A DNA stretch of 64,000 bases. Origin: Burkholderia ambifaria. Lineage in GTDB: Bacteria; Pseudomonadota; Gammaproteobacteria; Burkholderiales; Burkholderiaceae. The notes beneath the pieces are model-generated. The model ran no database searches. It was not told the origin of the DNA and saw only the letters and a program-made list of their open reading frames with translations. Below are positions 35,380-44,110 of this stretch, in pieces. Location of the stretch: the NCBI RefSeq assembly GCF_001443045.1, contig NZ_LKPJ01000001.1, positions 428,698 to 492,697 of the forward strand, given 5' to 3'. The translations under genes were made by a program, and so were the position numbers. Position 1 is the first letter of the stretch, and the number at the start of each line of letters is the position of its first letter.

Positions 35380-36876
35380 TTATCCGGCCGAGCGCCGCGC
35401 ACGCTCGAGCAGCCATTGCGCGCCGGCACCATCGCCGCCGACGTCGAGCAAGGTTGCGAGATGCGTCAGCGCCTCGTGGTGCGTCGGCCGCAGATACAGC
35501 GCCTTGCGGTAGAAATCGCCCGCTTCCGCGACCCGCCCGCGCGCATCCGCGATCAGTCCGTTCAGGTAGAACGCGTCCGCGTGCGGCCCGGCGTGCGCGG
35601 AGAACTGCGCGAGCACGCGCTCGGCCTCGTCGAATGCACCGGCGTTGGCCAGCGCCTGCGCTTCCTCGAGCGTCGGCGCGTCGGCGGCGGCGAGCGGTGC
35701 CGGCGTCGCGTGGGTCGCGTGGGTCGCGTGGGTCGCGTGGGTCGCGTGGGCTGCTTGGGCTGCTTGGGCTGCTTGGGCTGCTTGGGTCGCATTGGCCAGC
35801 GAGTCTGCGCGCATGTCGGCCGTCGGCTCGAACGCCGTCGGGCGCTCGTCCGGCGCGAGCGGCGCCGGCGAAGACGCGGTACCGCCCCATGTCGACGGCG
35901 CGACGGCCACCAGCGGGCGCGCCGCGGCCGGCGGTGCCACCGTGAAGCGCTCCGCGCGCCGGTACGGCGCGGCCGCGGGCATCGGCGCCGCATGCCGCGC
36001 CGCGTAACCGTTCATCGCCGCGTCCACCGCCGCACCGCCATGCATGCGATGAAACGCAAACGCCAGCGGCACGCGCGCCGAGCGCATCCCGTGCCGCATC
36101 GCGACACCCGTTTCGGCCGGACCGACGAACAGCATCCCGTCGTCGGCGAGCCAGCTTTCGAGCGTGCCGATCACGCGATCCTGCGCGTCGCGGCCGAAAT
36201 AGATCAGCACGTTGCGGCAGAACACGAAATCGTAGCGGATGCCCGTAGCGGCGCCCGGTTCGACCAGGTTCGCCTGGCGAAACTGCACGCATTCGCGCAC
36301 GCGCTCGTCGAGCAGCCAGCCGTCGGCGGCCGGCGTGAAGTAGCGGGTGCGGAACTCGGTCGCCGTGCCGCGAAATGCGTTGCGCCCGTAGCAGCCGAGC
36401 CGCGCGTGCTCGATCGCGCGTACGCTCAGGTCGATCGCATCGATCGTGAAGCTGGCCGGATCGAGCCCGGCGTCGAGCAGCGCCATCGCCGCCGAATACG
36501 GCTCCTCGCCGGTCGAGCACGGTGCGCTCAGCACGCGGATCACGCGCCCGGGCGTCGCGGCCAGCCGCTCGGCCGCGAGCCGCGCGAGCGTCGCGAAGGC
36601 CTCGCGATCGCGGAAGAACCACGTCTCCGGCACGACGAACAGTTCGATCAGCGCGCGCCGTTCGTCGGCCGACGCGTTGAGCTGCTGCCAGTATGCGTCG
36701 AGCGCTTCCGGCGTGACGGGCGGCCGCGCCGCCGACGGCAGCCGCTCGCCGTCGCCGTGCAGCGCATGCACGCGCTCCGTCAGCGCGCGGCTCAGGAAAT
36801 CGTTGCCGAGCGAATCGGGGTCGATGCCGGTCTCGCGCAGCAGCCAGCCGCGAAATCGCGAATCGGACGCTTTCAT
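35380..36876 (-). CDS. wspC: WspC: CheR-type receptor methyltransferase with C-terminal TPR region
   Basis: A 498-residue S-adenosylmethionine-dependent methyltransferase for WspA glutamates. The CheR domain occupies about 1-275 (ETWFFRDREAF, LSAPCSTGEEPYSAAM, DFVFCRNVLIYF). It is followed by a low-complexity linker and C-terminal TPR repeats (LEEAQALANAGAFDEAERVL, ADAFYLNGLIADARGRVAEA). The linker contains short alternating AQA/THA repeats encoded by a 9-bp tandem array (35709-35790). It overlaps wspB by ATGA. The TPR part probably binds receptor or kinase partners. Confidence 0.92.
   Translation of the reverse strand: MKASDSRFRGWLLRETGIDPDSLGNDFLSRALTERVHALHGDGERLPSAARPPVTPEALDAYWQQLNASADERRALIELFVVPETWFFRDREAFATLARLAAERLAATPGRVIRVLSAPCSTGEEPYSAAMALLDAGLDPASFTIDAIDLSVRAIEHARLGCYGRNAFRGTATEFRTRYFTPAADGWLLDERVRECVQFRQANLVEPGAATGIRYDFVFCRNVLIYFGRDAQDRVIGTLESWLADDGMLFVGPAETGVAMRHGMRSARVPLAFAFHRMHGGAAVDAAMNGYAARHAAPMPAAAPYRRAERFTVAPPAAARPLVAVAPSTWGGTASSPAPLAPDERPTAFEPTADMRADSLANATQAAQAAQAAQAAHATHATHATHATHATPAPLAAADAPTLEEAQALANAGAFDEAERVLAQFSAHAGPHADAFYLNGLIADARGRVAEAGDFYRKALYLRPTHHEALTHLATLLDVGGDGAGAQWLLERARRSAG
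35709..35790. repeat. 9-bp tandem repeat array inside wspC
   Basis: About nine consecutive 9-bp units: roughly five of GTGGGTCGC-type followed by four of TTGGGCTGC-type. They encode (Thr-His-Ala) and (Ala-Gln-Ala) repeats in the WspC linker. The unit length is a multiple of three, so slippage would change linker length without breaking the frame. Confidence 0.9.
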
Positions 36877-37385
36877 GCGGACTCCCCTCCGTGGCCCGGC
36901 TGGCCGTCGAACAGATACAGGCGCGCAACGTCGTCGATCAGGTCCGATACCGAGACCTGCTGCACGATCCCGTCGGGCGTGTTCGCGACGCGCCCGAGCC
37001 AGCGCGTGCGCGCGGTCGACACGCCGCTGGCATGGAACGCCGTGCGATCGATCCGCAGCGTCTGCGTCGCGCGCTCGACGATCAGGCCGATCACACGCTC
37101 GCGGTCGAGCTGCTCGATGCGGTAGCGAACCATCACGAGCCGCGTCGAACGCAGCGCATGCGCGCGCCGCCCGAGCGCCAGCATCGGCACGTCGATCACG
37201 GGCACCGGCTGACCGCCGCGCATCAGCAGCCCGGCGATCCATTCGGGCGCACCGGGCACGGCCTTGGCGGTCGCGAGCGGCAACACCTCGTCGATGTCGG
37301 CCGCGTCGAGCGCATAGCGCTCGCCGTCGAGCTCGAACATCAGGAACAGCGCATGCGCGCAGCCGTGCGATTCGGCGCGCGTCAC
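36873..37385 (-). CDS. wspB: WspB: CheW-type coupling protein
   Basis: A 170-residue CheW-like adaptor between receptor WspA and kinase WspE. It has the CheW fold with [20 protein letters not shown] at the N-terminus, then [18 protein letters not shown] in the core. The GTG start at 37385 overlaps the wspA stop as GTGA, and its own stop overlaps wspC as ATGA. Both overlaps support the start choice and operon membership. Confidence 0.9.
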   Translation of the reverse strand: MTRAESHGCAHALFLMFELDGERYALDAADIDEVLPLATAKAVPGAPEWIAGLLMRGGQPVPVIDVPMLALGRRAHALRSTRLVMVRYRIEQLDRERVIGLIVERATQTLRIDRTAFHASGVSTARTRWLGRVANTPDGIVQQVSVSDLIDDVARLYLFDGQPGHGGESA

Positions 37386-39058
37386 GCGTCGACCTTGAAG
37401 CGCGACACGCTGGTGCGCAACTGGTTCGCGACGAGCGTCAGGTCGTCGATCGCCTGCGACGACTGGCGCAGCGATTCGGCCGTCTGCTGCGCGGCTTCCG
37501 ACAGCTGCGACAGCGCCTGCGTGATCTGCTCGGCACCGTTCGCCTGCGTCTGCATCCCTTCGTTGACCATCTGGAAGCGCGGCGCGAGCGTCTGCACCTC
37601 GGCGATGATCTGCGACAGCTGGCCGCCGACCTGCTGCACGTCGAGCATCCCGCGGCGCACTTCCTCGGAGAACTTGTCCATCCCCATCACGCCCGCCGAC
37701 ACGGCCGACTGGATCTCCTTCACCGTCTGCTCGATGTCGTAGGTCGCGACCGCCGTCTGGTCGGCGAGGCGGCGGATCTCGGTCGCGACGACCGCGAAGC
37801 CGCGGCCGTACTCGCCGGCCTTCTCGGCCTCGATCGCCGCATTCAGCGACAGCAGGTTGGTCTGGTCGGCCACCTTGGTGATCGTCGCGACGACCTGGTT
37901 GATGTTCAGCGCCTTCTCGTTGAGGATCGCGAGCTTCGCGTTCACCGAGCCGGCCGCGTCCATCACGCTGCGCATCGTCTCGCCCATCCGCGTGAGCCCG
38001 CCCTGGCTCACGCCCGCGAGCGTCGCCGACTGCTCGGCCACGCCGGCCACCTCGTTCATCGTGCGCAGCAGGTCGCGCGACGTCGCGAAGATCTCGCGCG
38101 ACGTCGCACCGATCTCGGTCGTCGTCGCCGCGGTTTCGTTGGCGGTCGCCTGCTGCTCGCGCGACGTCGCCGCGATTTCGGCCACCGACGTCGTCACCTG
38201 CAGCGACGACTGCTGCGCGCGCGAGACGAGCTCGGTCAGTTCGTCGGCCATCCGGTTGAAGCCCGTTTCGAGCGTGCCGAATTCGTCGCGGCGACGCAGG
38301 TCGAGGCGGCGCGTCAGGTTGCCGGTGCGCATCACGTCGTGCACTTCCACGAGCCGCGCCATCGGCACGGTAACGGAACGGTACAGCCCGTAGCCCAGCC
38401 CGAGCGCGGACAGCAGCACGATCGCCAGCGCAGTTGCGAGGACGACCTCGGTGTCCTGCACGGATTCGCGGATCAGCTTCGCGGACTGGTCGGCGAACTT
38501 GCGGTTCTCCTGCACCAGGATATTCGCGTTGCGCACGACCTCGGCCCACGACGGCTGCACCTTCGCATAAGCGGCGATGGCCTCTTCGCGCGACACGCGG
38601 CTCTTCTGCACCGCCTCGTTCAGCAGCGGCAGGTAGCGGTCGAAGGAGCCGCGGAACGTCGCGAAGCGCTGGCGATCGTCATCGCGGAACGTCGTGTTCT
38701 GGTAGTCGAGCGACAACGACTCGACTTCCTTGAGCGCCTCGGCGATCTTCGCGAAATCGCGCTGCACGAGCTCGGGATCGGTATCGACGAAGGTCGCCTG
38801 CTGCAGCTGCGTGAACGATTCGTTGATCGCCCCGCGCAGCGACGCCGCGAGATAGACGCCGGGCAGCGAGTCGCGTTCGATGCTGACCGCTTCGGCGTTG
38901 ATCGCACGCAAACGCTGGTAGGACACGCCGGCGGTCACCAGCATCAGCACGAACAACACACCGAAGCTGAGCAGGATGCGGTTGCCGAGCGTCAGCCGGC
39001 CAGCGCCGATCGTCGGATGCAGGCTTTCATTGGTCGCGCGGGGCGTCACGGTGGCCAT
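37382..39058 (-). CDS. wspA: WspA: membrane-bound chemoreceptor (methyl-accepting protein)
   Basis: A 558-residue receptor. TM1 lies near 28-47 ([19 protein letters not shown]) and TM2 near 203-222 ([20 protein letters not shown]). The periplasmic helical domain lies between, then a HAMP domain (about 223-275) and a long methyl-accepting coiled coil. The coil contains the kinase-control tip [20 protein letters not shown]. WspA senses surface contact in Pseudomonas; the same is inferred here. Start 39058 has only a weak ribosome site. wspHRR lies 124 bp upstream. Confidence 0.92.
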   Translation of the reverse strand: MATVTPRATNESLHPTIGAGRLTLGNRILLSFGVLFVLMLVTAGVSYQRLRAINAEAVSIERDSLPGVYLAASLRGAINESFTQLQQATFVDTDPELVQRDFAKIAEALKEVESLSLDYQNTTFRDDDRQRFATFRGSFDRYLPLLNEAVQKSRVSREEAIAAYAKVQPSWAEVVRNANILVQENRKFADQSAKLIRESVQDTEVVLATALAIVLLSALGLGYGLYRSVTVPMARLVEVHDVMRTGNLTRRLDLRRRDEFGTLETGFNRMADELTELVSRAQQSSLQVTTSVAEIAATSREQQATANETAATTTEIGATSREIFATSRDLLRTMNEVAGVAEQSATLAGVSQGGLTRMGETMRSVMDAAGSVNAKLAILNEKALNINQVVATITKVADQTNLLSLNAAIEAEKAGEYGRGFAVVATEIRRLADQTAVATYDIEQTVKEIQSAVSAGVMGMDKFSEEVRRGMLDVQQVGGQLSQIIAEVQTLAPRFQMVNEGMQTQANGAEQITQALSQLSEAAQQTAESLRQSSQAIDDLTLVANQLRTSVSRFKVDA

Positions 39059-39182
39059 GTTCGTTATGGGCTTTCTAAAGTCAGCGTTGAAAAAAAACCG
39101 CGCCCGCCTGCGCGCCGCACGGCGCGCCACGAGTGCATCGGAGTCTGCGGGCGGCACGGCACCGGCGGGCCGCGCCGCGAAA

Positions 39183-40316
39183 TCATCGCTCCGCCTGTGC
39201 CGGCAGCACAAGCGCAACCATGAAGCCGCGCGCCGTATTGCGCATCAGGATCTGGCCGCGATGCCGCGCGGCCGTCGCACGGACGAACGCAAGCCCGAGG
39301 CCGAAGCCGCTGCGTGCCGCGCCGTGCGCGGATTCGAGCCGCACGAACGACTCGGTCGCGGCCGTGCGCTGCTCGGGCGCGATGCCATTGCCGGCATCCT
39401 CGACGCCGATCAGCCACGCACCGCCGTCATCGCTCAGCGTGCAGTGCACGTCCGTGCCGGGCGGACCGTATTTCAGCGCGTTGTCGATCAGGTTCACGAC
39501 CGCGCGCGTGAGCATCAAGCGGTCGCCCATCGTCACGCACTCGGCGTCGGGCACGTGGGCCACGACCCGGCTGCCGAATCCAGCCGCCTTCTCCCACAGC
39601 TGATCGACGGCGTCGAGCACGATCTCGTTGAGACTCAGGACCTCGTGCGCGCGGCGCTCCGAGCGTGCGCGAGTCAGGTGGATGAAGCCGTCGGCGAGCG
39701 CGAGCGCGCGCCGGGCGTGGCCGGCAATGCGCTCCATGATCGGCGGCATGTCGCCGTGCTCGCTCCGGTAGACCTCGAGCAGCGCGAGAATCGACGTCTG
39801 CGGCGAGCGCATGTCGTGCGACAGGAAATCCAGCGCTTCGTCGCGCTGCCGCGACATCAGGTACGAATTCGAGTGATAGCGGATGCGCGCGGTCAGTTCC
39901 ATCGCGTCCGGGAGCTTCACGAGATAGTCGTTCGCGCCGGCGATGAACGCCTCGCGCTTGACGATCGGCTCCTCCTTCGCCGACAGCACGATGATCGGCA
40001 CGCGTGCGGTATCGGCGTGGGCGCGCCACGCGCGGACGAGGTCGAGGCCGTCGATGTCCGGCATCACGAGATCCTGCAGGATGACCGTCGGCTTCACGTC
40101 GCGCGCGACCGCCATCGCACGGTGTGCGTCGGTGCACACATGCAGGTCGATAGCGTGCTCGCCGCGCAGCGCGCGGCGGATCACCTCGCCGACGAACGGC
40201 TGATCGTCAACGAGCAGAACCGATAGCCCCGACTCGAGACAATCCGGCGCATTTTCACCGCTCGATTCTTTCATAAATACCGTTTCAAACGCCAAATCTC
40301 CAATTGATTCTTTCAT
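39183..40316 (-). CDS. WspHRR: hybrid receiver-histidine kinase replacing WspR
   Basis: The protein has 377 residues. An N-terminal receiver domain (about 31-150) has phospho-acceptor D82 ([11 protein letters not shown]). A HisKA/HATPase kinase follows, with H167 ([10 protein letters not shown]), N-box [10 protein letters not shown], and G-boxes [10 protein letters not shown] and GFGLGLAF. No GGDEF domain is present. As I recall, Burkholderia Wsp clusters carry this gene, called wspHRR, in place of the WspR diguanylate cyclase. It is the first gene of the operon. Two starts are possible, 40316 and 40274; both begin MKES and have weak ribosome sites. Confidence 0.88.
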   Translation of the reverse strand: MKESIGDLAFETVFMKESSGENAPDCLESGLSVLLVDDQPFVGEVIRRALRGEHAIDLHVCTDAHRAMAVARDVKPTVILQDLVMPDIDGLDLVRAWRAHADTARVPIIVLSAKEEPIVKREAFIAGANDYLVKLPDAMELTARIRYHSNSYLMSRQRDEALDFLSHDMRSPQTSILALLEVYRSEHGDMPPIMERIAGHARRALALADGFIHLTRARSERRAHEVLSLNEIVLDAVDQLWEKAAGFGSRVVAHVPDAECVTMGDRLMLTRAVVNLIDNALKYGPPGTDVHCTLSDDGGAWLIGVEDAGNGIAPEQRTAATESFVRLESAHGAARSGFGLGLAFVRATAARHRGQILMRNTARGFMVALVLPAQAER

Positions 40317-40820
40317 GGGAGTTGTTTATCCGACTTGGACGCTATCTTAATTTAGCGGTTGAGAAATCCGCCTATTGTTGCCGATCTGGCCTATCAGCAT
40401 TGCCTCACGGGGATCCGAGCGTCGATTTTCCCCGACGACGGTCGCATTACCTCCGCGTGCTTTCTCTCAATAAAGATAACTGGCTGATTCTAAATTAAAT
40501 TAGAACACAGCATCTATCTCCTTCCGGTTTAGTTTTGCCAAATAGGGTGAAAGAGCGGGATTCAGATAAATCTGATCATTTCCGGAAGCGAAAGACGAGA
40601 ACGTTTGCGAAGTCGGCGCCGCGAGGTTTGCATGCGCTGCAAGTCTCGCGCGTCGAACGTATCGGGGCCGGATTCCGACGCGGTGGAATCGGAGGGACGG
40701 AGGGGGGAAATAGCGCGCCGCGACCGAATTGGCCGCGACGCGAATGCACGGGATGCAGCCGGCCGGAACCGGCAAGCACGGCAGCGACGGCCGTGCGCGC
40801 AGGCCGGCCCGCGCGGCCGG
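40317..40820. promoter_or_regulatory. AT-rich promoter region upstream of the wsp operon
   Basis: About 500 bp between the antiporter stop and wspHRR, clearly AT-rich at 40310-40600. It should carry the promoter of the wsp operon. An 18-bp interrupted palindrome (TTCTAA, six A/T, TTAGAA) lies at 40488-40505. A 91-codon ORF inside (40500-40775) has poor composition and is not accepted as a gene. Confidence 0.55.
40488..40505. promoter_or_regulatory. AT-rich interrupted palindrome, possible operator upstream of wspHRR
   Basis: TTCTAA at 40488-40493 and TTAGAA at 40500-40505, separated by six A/T, form a symmetric site about 170 bp upstream of wspHRR. The shape fits a dimeric regulator site, but no regulator is named. 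Confidence 0.35.
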
Positions 40821-42404
40821 TTATCCGCGTGCGTGCTGCGCGGACACTTCCTGCAGGTCGAGATCGCGCTCGAGCATATGCAGCATCTCGTCGTGGATGC
40901 GACCCGAACGATGCAGGCGCAACAATTCCACACGTCCTGCCTTGATCGCGGCCAGCACGACGTCGTAGTGCGCGGTGCGGACCTCCGCCGGATACGCAGG
41001 CGCGTTCTTCGCCCGCTCGGTCAGCTCCGCGCGATACGTGTATTGCTCCAGCAGGCGCGGGTGAATCACGTTGCCGCGCTCGTCGCGCACCAGCGGCTGG
41101 ATCGCCGCGAGCTGCGCCGCCTCGATATGCGCCCACGCCATCGGCTCGGTCAGGTGATGCGCGGCGCGCTCCTCCTGCTGCGGCAGGCGCAGCAGCCGGA
41201 TCAGCGGCCCGATGGTCGTGCCCTGCAGCAGCACGGTGACGAGGATCACCGCGAACGACGCGACCAGGATCACGTCGCGGCCCGGCATCGCCTCCGGCAA
41301 CGACAGCGCGATCGCCAGCGTCACGACCCCGCGCATCCCGGCCCAGCTCATGATCGTCGCGGCCTTCCAGTCGGGCGGAATACCGCGCCCGACGATCCCG
41401 CGCACCGGCACCTTCAGCACCTCGACCGCATAGACCCACACGAAACGCGACACGATCACCGCCGCCAGCACCGCGAGTACCGGCGGCACCATCGTGGCGA
41501 GCACCTGCTCGAAGCCGCCGAGCCGGTGTATCGCGCCGCGCAGCGACAGCCCGATCAGCACGAACACCATCGCCTCGAGCAGGAACACGATGACCTGCCA
41601 GAACGCGGTGCCACGCGTGCGCACGGCCGCCGAAAACACCTCGTGCTGATGCCAGCCGACGATCATGCCGGCCGTCACCGTCGAGATCACGCCCGACACC
41701 TCGACCATCTCGCCCGCGATGTACGCGATCCAGCCTGCGATCACCGCGACGGTAATCACCAGATAGTCGTCGTCGAGCAGTTTCAGGAACCACACGACGA
41801 GCTTGCCGACCAGGAAACCGACCACGACGCCGCCGAGCCCGAGTTCCGCGAAGCGCACGACCGCGTGCTCGAGGCTGAACGCGCCCGTCAGCGCGGCGGC
41901 GACCGCGAAGCGGAACAGCACCAGGCCGGCCGCGTCGTTCAGCAGGCTTTCCCCTTCGAGCAGCACCATCAGCCGACGCGGCAGCGCGACGCGTTCGAGC
42001 ACCGCCTTCGCGGCCACCGCGTCGGGCGGCGACACGATCGCGCCGAGCGCGAAGCATGCGGCCCACGGCAGCGACGGCACGACCCAGTGCACGGCGAAGC
42101 CGACCGCGAACGTCGTAAACACCACCGCGCCGATCGCGAGCATCAGGATGCCGCCGACGTTGTGCTTGAACTCCTCCCACACGGAGAAATACGCGCCGTC
42201 CATCAGCAGCGGCGGCAGGAACACGAGCAGCACGAGTTCCGGATCGAGGTTGATCGGCGGCAGGCCGGGAATGAACGCGATGCCGATGCCGCCGATCAGC
42301 AGCGCGGCCGCGGGCGGCAACCGCAACCGCTTGGCGATGCATTCGAGCGCGACGATTGCGAGGAATGACAACAGAACCAGCTTGAATGCCGAGACGGGGG
42401 ACAT
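40821..42404 (-). CDS. CPA1-family Na+(or K+)/H+ antiporter
   Basis: A 527-residue inner-membrane protein with about 12 hydrophobic segments. It has the CPA1 motifs IVSPPDAVAA (near 137) and LLNDAAGLVLF (near 165), which hold the ion-binding residues. A 120-residue hydrophilic C-terminal tail (from about 410) with charged helices follows, as in NhaP/NHE-like proteins. It exchanges monovalent cations for protons for pH or Na+ homeostasis. ATG 42404 has a GAGGT ribosome site; the frame opens 20 codons further upstream. Confidence 0.9.
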   Translation of the reverse strand: MSPVSAFKLVLLSFLAIVALECIAKRLRLPPAAALLIGGIGIAFIPGLPPINLDPELVLLVFLPPLLMDGAYFSVWEEFKHNVGGILMLAIGAVVFTTFAVGFAVHWVVPSLPWAACFALGAIVSPPDAVAAKAVLERVALPRRLMVLLEGESLLNDAAGLVLFRFAVAAALTGAFSLEHAVVRFAELGLGGVVVGFLVGKLVVWFLKLLDDDYLVITVAVIAGWIAYIAGEMVEVSGVISTVTAGMIVGWHQHEVFSAAVRTRGTAFWQVIVFLLEAMVFVLIGLSLRGAIHRLGGFEQVLATMVPPVLAVLAAVIVSRFVWVYAVEVLKVPVRGIVGRGIPPDWKAATIMSWAGMRGVVTLAIALSLPEAMPGRDVILVASFAVILVTVLLQGTTIGPLIRLLRLPQQEERAAHHLTEPMAWAHIEAAQLAAIQPLVRDERGNVIHPRLLEQYTYRAELTERAKNAPAYPAEVRTAHYDVVLAAIKAGRVELLRLHRSGRIHDEMLHMLERDLDLQEVSAQHARG

Positions 42405-42589
42405 GAATCGACCTCGTGAAGAATGAATGCGCACGCCAACCGGTGTCGTACCCCGGTTGGCCATTTCGCGCGATTACATCACGATGCGACGCTTGCAGTC
42501 GAGCGCGTTCGGCAGGCGCGGCGCACGGTTTCGCCTCGATCGCGCACGGCGGGAAGTCGCCGTGCCCGTCGGCGTGCGCCGAAACGAAA

Positions 42590-42629
42590 ACGGCACGCGG
42601 GCCGGCGCGATCGCCCGCCCGCGTGCCGT
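42590..42629 (-). terminator. Intrinsic terminator after the aldehyde dehydrogenase gene
   Basis: A 13-bp perfect stem (42590-42602 and 42617-42629), followed on the minus strand by a T-rich tail (complement of the A-rich run 42581-42590). It lies about 20 bp after the stop at 42649. Confidence 0.75.
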
Positions 42630-42648
42630 CATGCCGCCTGAGATCGCG

Positions 42649-44082
42649 CTAGCGGCGCCGCACGACCATCAGCCGCGGCTCGGTCATGTCCTCGATCGCG
42701 TAGCGGATCCCTTCGCGGCCGAGCCCCGAATCCTTCACGCCGCCGTACGGCATGTTGTCGACGCGGAACGACGGCACGTCGTTGATCACGACGCCGCCCA
42801 CCTCCAGCTCGCCCCACGCACGCTGCGCATGCGCGAGCGAATCGGTGAACACGCCGGCCTGCAGCCCGAAGTCGCTGTCGTTCACGCGCGCGAGCGCGTC
42901 GTCGAAGCGGTCGAACTTCTCGAGGATCGCGACCGGGCCGAATGCCTCCTTGCGGTACAGGTCCTGCTCGCGGCCGACGTTTTCCAGCAGCGTCGCCTCG
43001 AACATCGCGCCGTCGACCTTGCCGCCCGCAACGATCTTCGCGCCCGCCGCGACGGCCGCATCCATCCAGCCGGACAACCGACGCGATTCGGATTCGGAGA
43101 TCATCGGGCCGACGAATGTCGACGGATCCTTCGGATCACCCATCTTCAGCGACCGCGTCTTCGCGATCAGCTTGTCGCGCAGCGCGTCGTACAGATCCGC
43201 ATGCACGAGGATCCGCTGCACGCCGATACAGCTCTGGCCGGACTGGTAATACGCGCCGAACGCGAGACGATCGACCACGTAGTCGAGCTGGTCGCGCTGA
43301 TCCGCGTCGACGATCGCCGCCGCGTTGCCGCCGAGCTCCAGCACGACCTTCTTCTTGCCGGCCTTCTCCTTCAGCGCCCAGCCCACGGCTGGCGAGCCCG
43401 TGAACGACAGCAGCTTGAAGCGCTCGTCGGTCGTGAACAGATCGGCGCCGTCGCGATGCGCGGGCAGCACCGAGAACGCGCCCTTCGGCAGGTCGGTTTC
43501 CGCGAGCACCTCGCCGATGATCAGCGCGCCGATCGGCGTGCGGCTTGCGGGCTTCAGCACGAACGGACAGCCCGCGGCCAGCGCGGGCGCGACCTTGTGC
43601 GCGGCGAGGTTCAGCGGGAAGTTGAACGGCGAGATGAACGAGCACGGGCCGATCGGCACGCGCCGCGTATAGCCGGTATAGCCTTGCGCGCGCGCCGAGA
43701 TCTCGAGGTTGATCACTTCGCCGTCGATGCGCACCGACTCCTCGGACGCGACGCGGAACGTATCGATCAGCCGCGTCACTTCGCCCTTCGAATCGTTGAT
43801 CGGTTTGCCGGCCTCGATGCACAGCGCCTCGGCCAGCTCGTCGAAACGCTCGCGAAAGCGCGCGACGCAGTGGTCGAGCACCGCCTGCCGCTTGTAGGCC
43901 GGCAACTCGCGCATCGGCTTCGCCGCGTCGACCGCCGCGCCGATGGCCGCATCGATCGCCTTCGCGTCGGCGAGCGCGACGCGCGTGGCGACCTTGCCGC
44001 TGAACTTGTCGGTCACGTCGAGATCGGTGTTCGCGTAGACGGCTTCGTTGGCCAGGTAGTACGGATAGGTATCCTTCAACAT
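42649..44082 (-). CDS. NAD(P)+-dependent aldehyde dehydrogenase
   Basis: A 477-residue ALDH-superfamily enzyme. Motifs are PFNFPLNLAAHK near 150, SFTGSPAVGWALK, catalytic Glu in LELGGN (near 249), and catalytic Cys in SGQSCIGVQR (near 284). There is no signal peptide. It sits 28 bp after an acetolactate-synthase-like gene, so the aldehyde may come from that TPP enzyme. Sequence resembles lactaldehyde/glyceraldehyde-3-phosphate-type ALDHs; the true substrate is open. Confidence 0.88.
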   Translation of the reverse strand: MLKDTYPYYLANEAVYANTDLDVTDKFSGKVATRVALADAKAIDAAIGAAVDAAKPMRELPAYKRQAVLDHCVARFRERFDELAEALCIEAGKPINDSKGEVTRLIDTFRVASEESVRIDGEVINLEISARAQGYTGYTRRVPIGPCSFISPFNFPLNLAAHKVAPALAAGCPFVLKPASRTPIGALIIGEVLAETDLPKGAFSVLPAHRDGADLFTTDERFKLLSFTGSPAVGWALKEKAGKKKVVLELGGNAAAIVDADQRDQLDYVVDRLAFGAYYQSGQSCIGVQRILVHADLYDALRDKLIAKTRSLKMGDPKDPSTFVGPMISESESRRLSGWMDAAVAAGAKIVAGGKVDGAMFEATLLENVGREQDLYRKEAFGPVAILEKFDRFDDALARVNDSDFGLQAGVFTDSLAHAQRAWGELEVGGVVINDVPSFRVDNMPYGGVKDSGLGREGIRYAIEDMTEPRLMVVRRR

Positions 44083-44110
44083 GGAACGCTCCTTCCGGGG
44101 AACTGCGGAT

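Noticed and set aside
36446..39223. 925-codon open frame on the plus strand opposite wspA-wspC
   Set aside because: High-GC antisense frame with no domains; the minus-strand Wsp genes explain this DNA fully.
40500..40775. 91-codon minus-strand ORF upstream of wspHRR
   Set aside because: Mixed composition, no homology seen, weak start, and it lies in the AT-rich promoter area.
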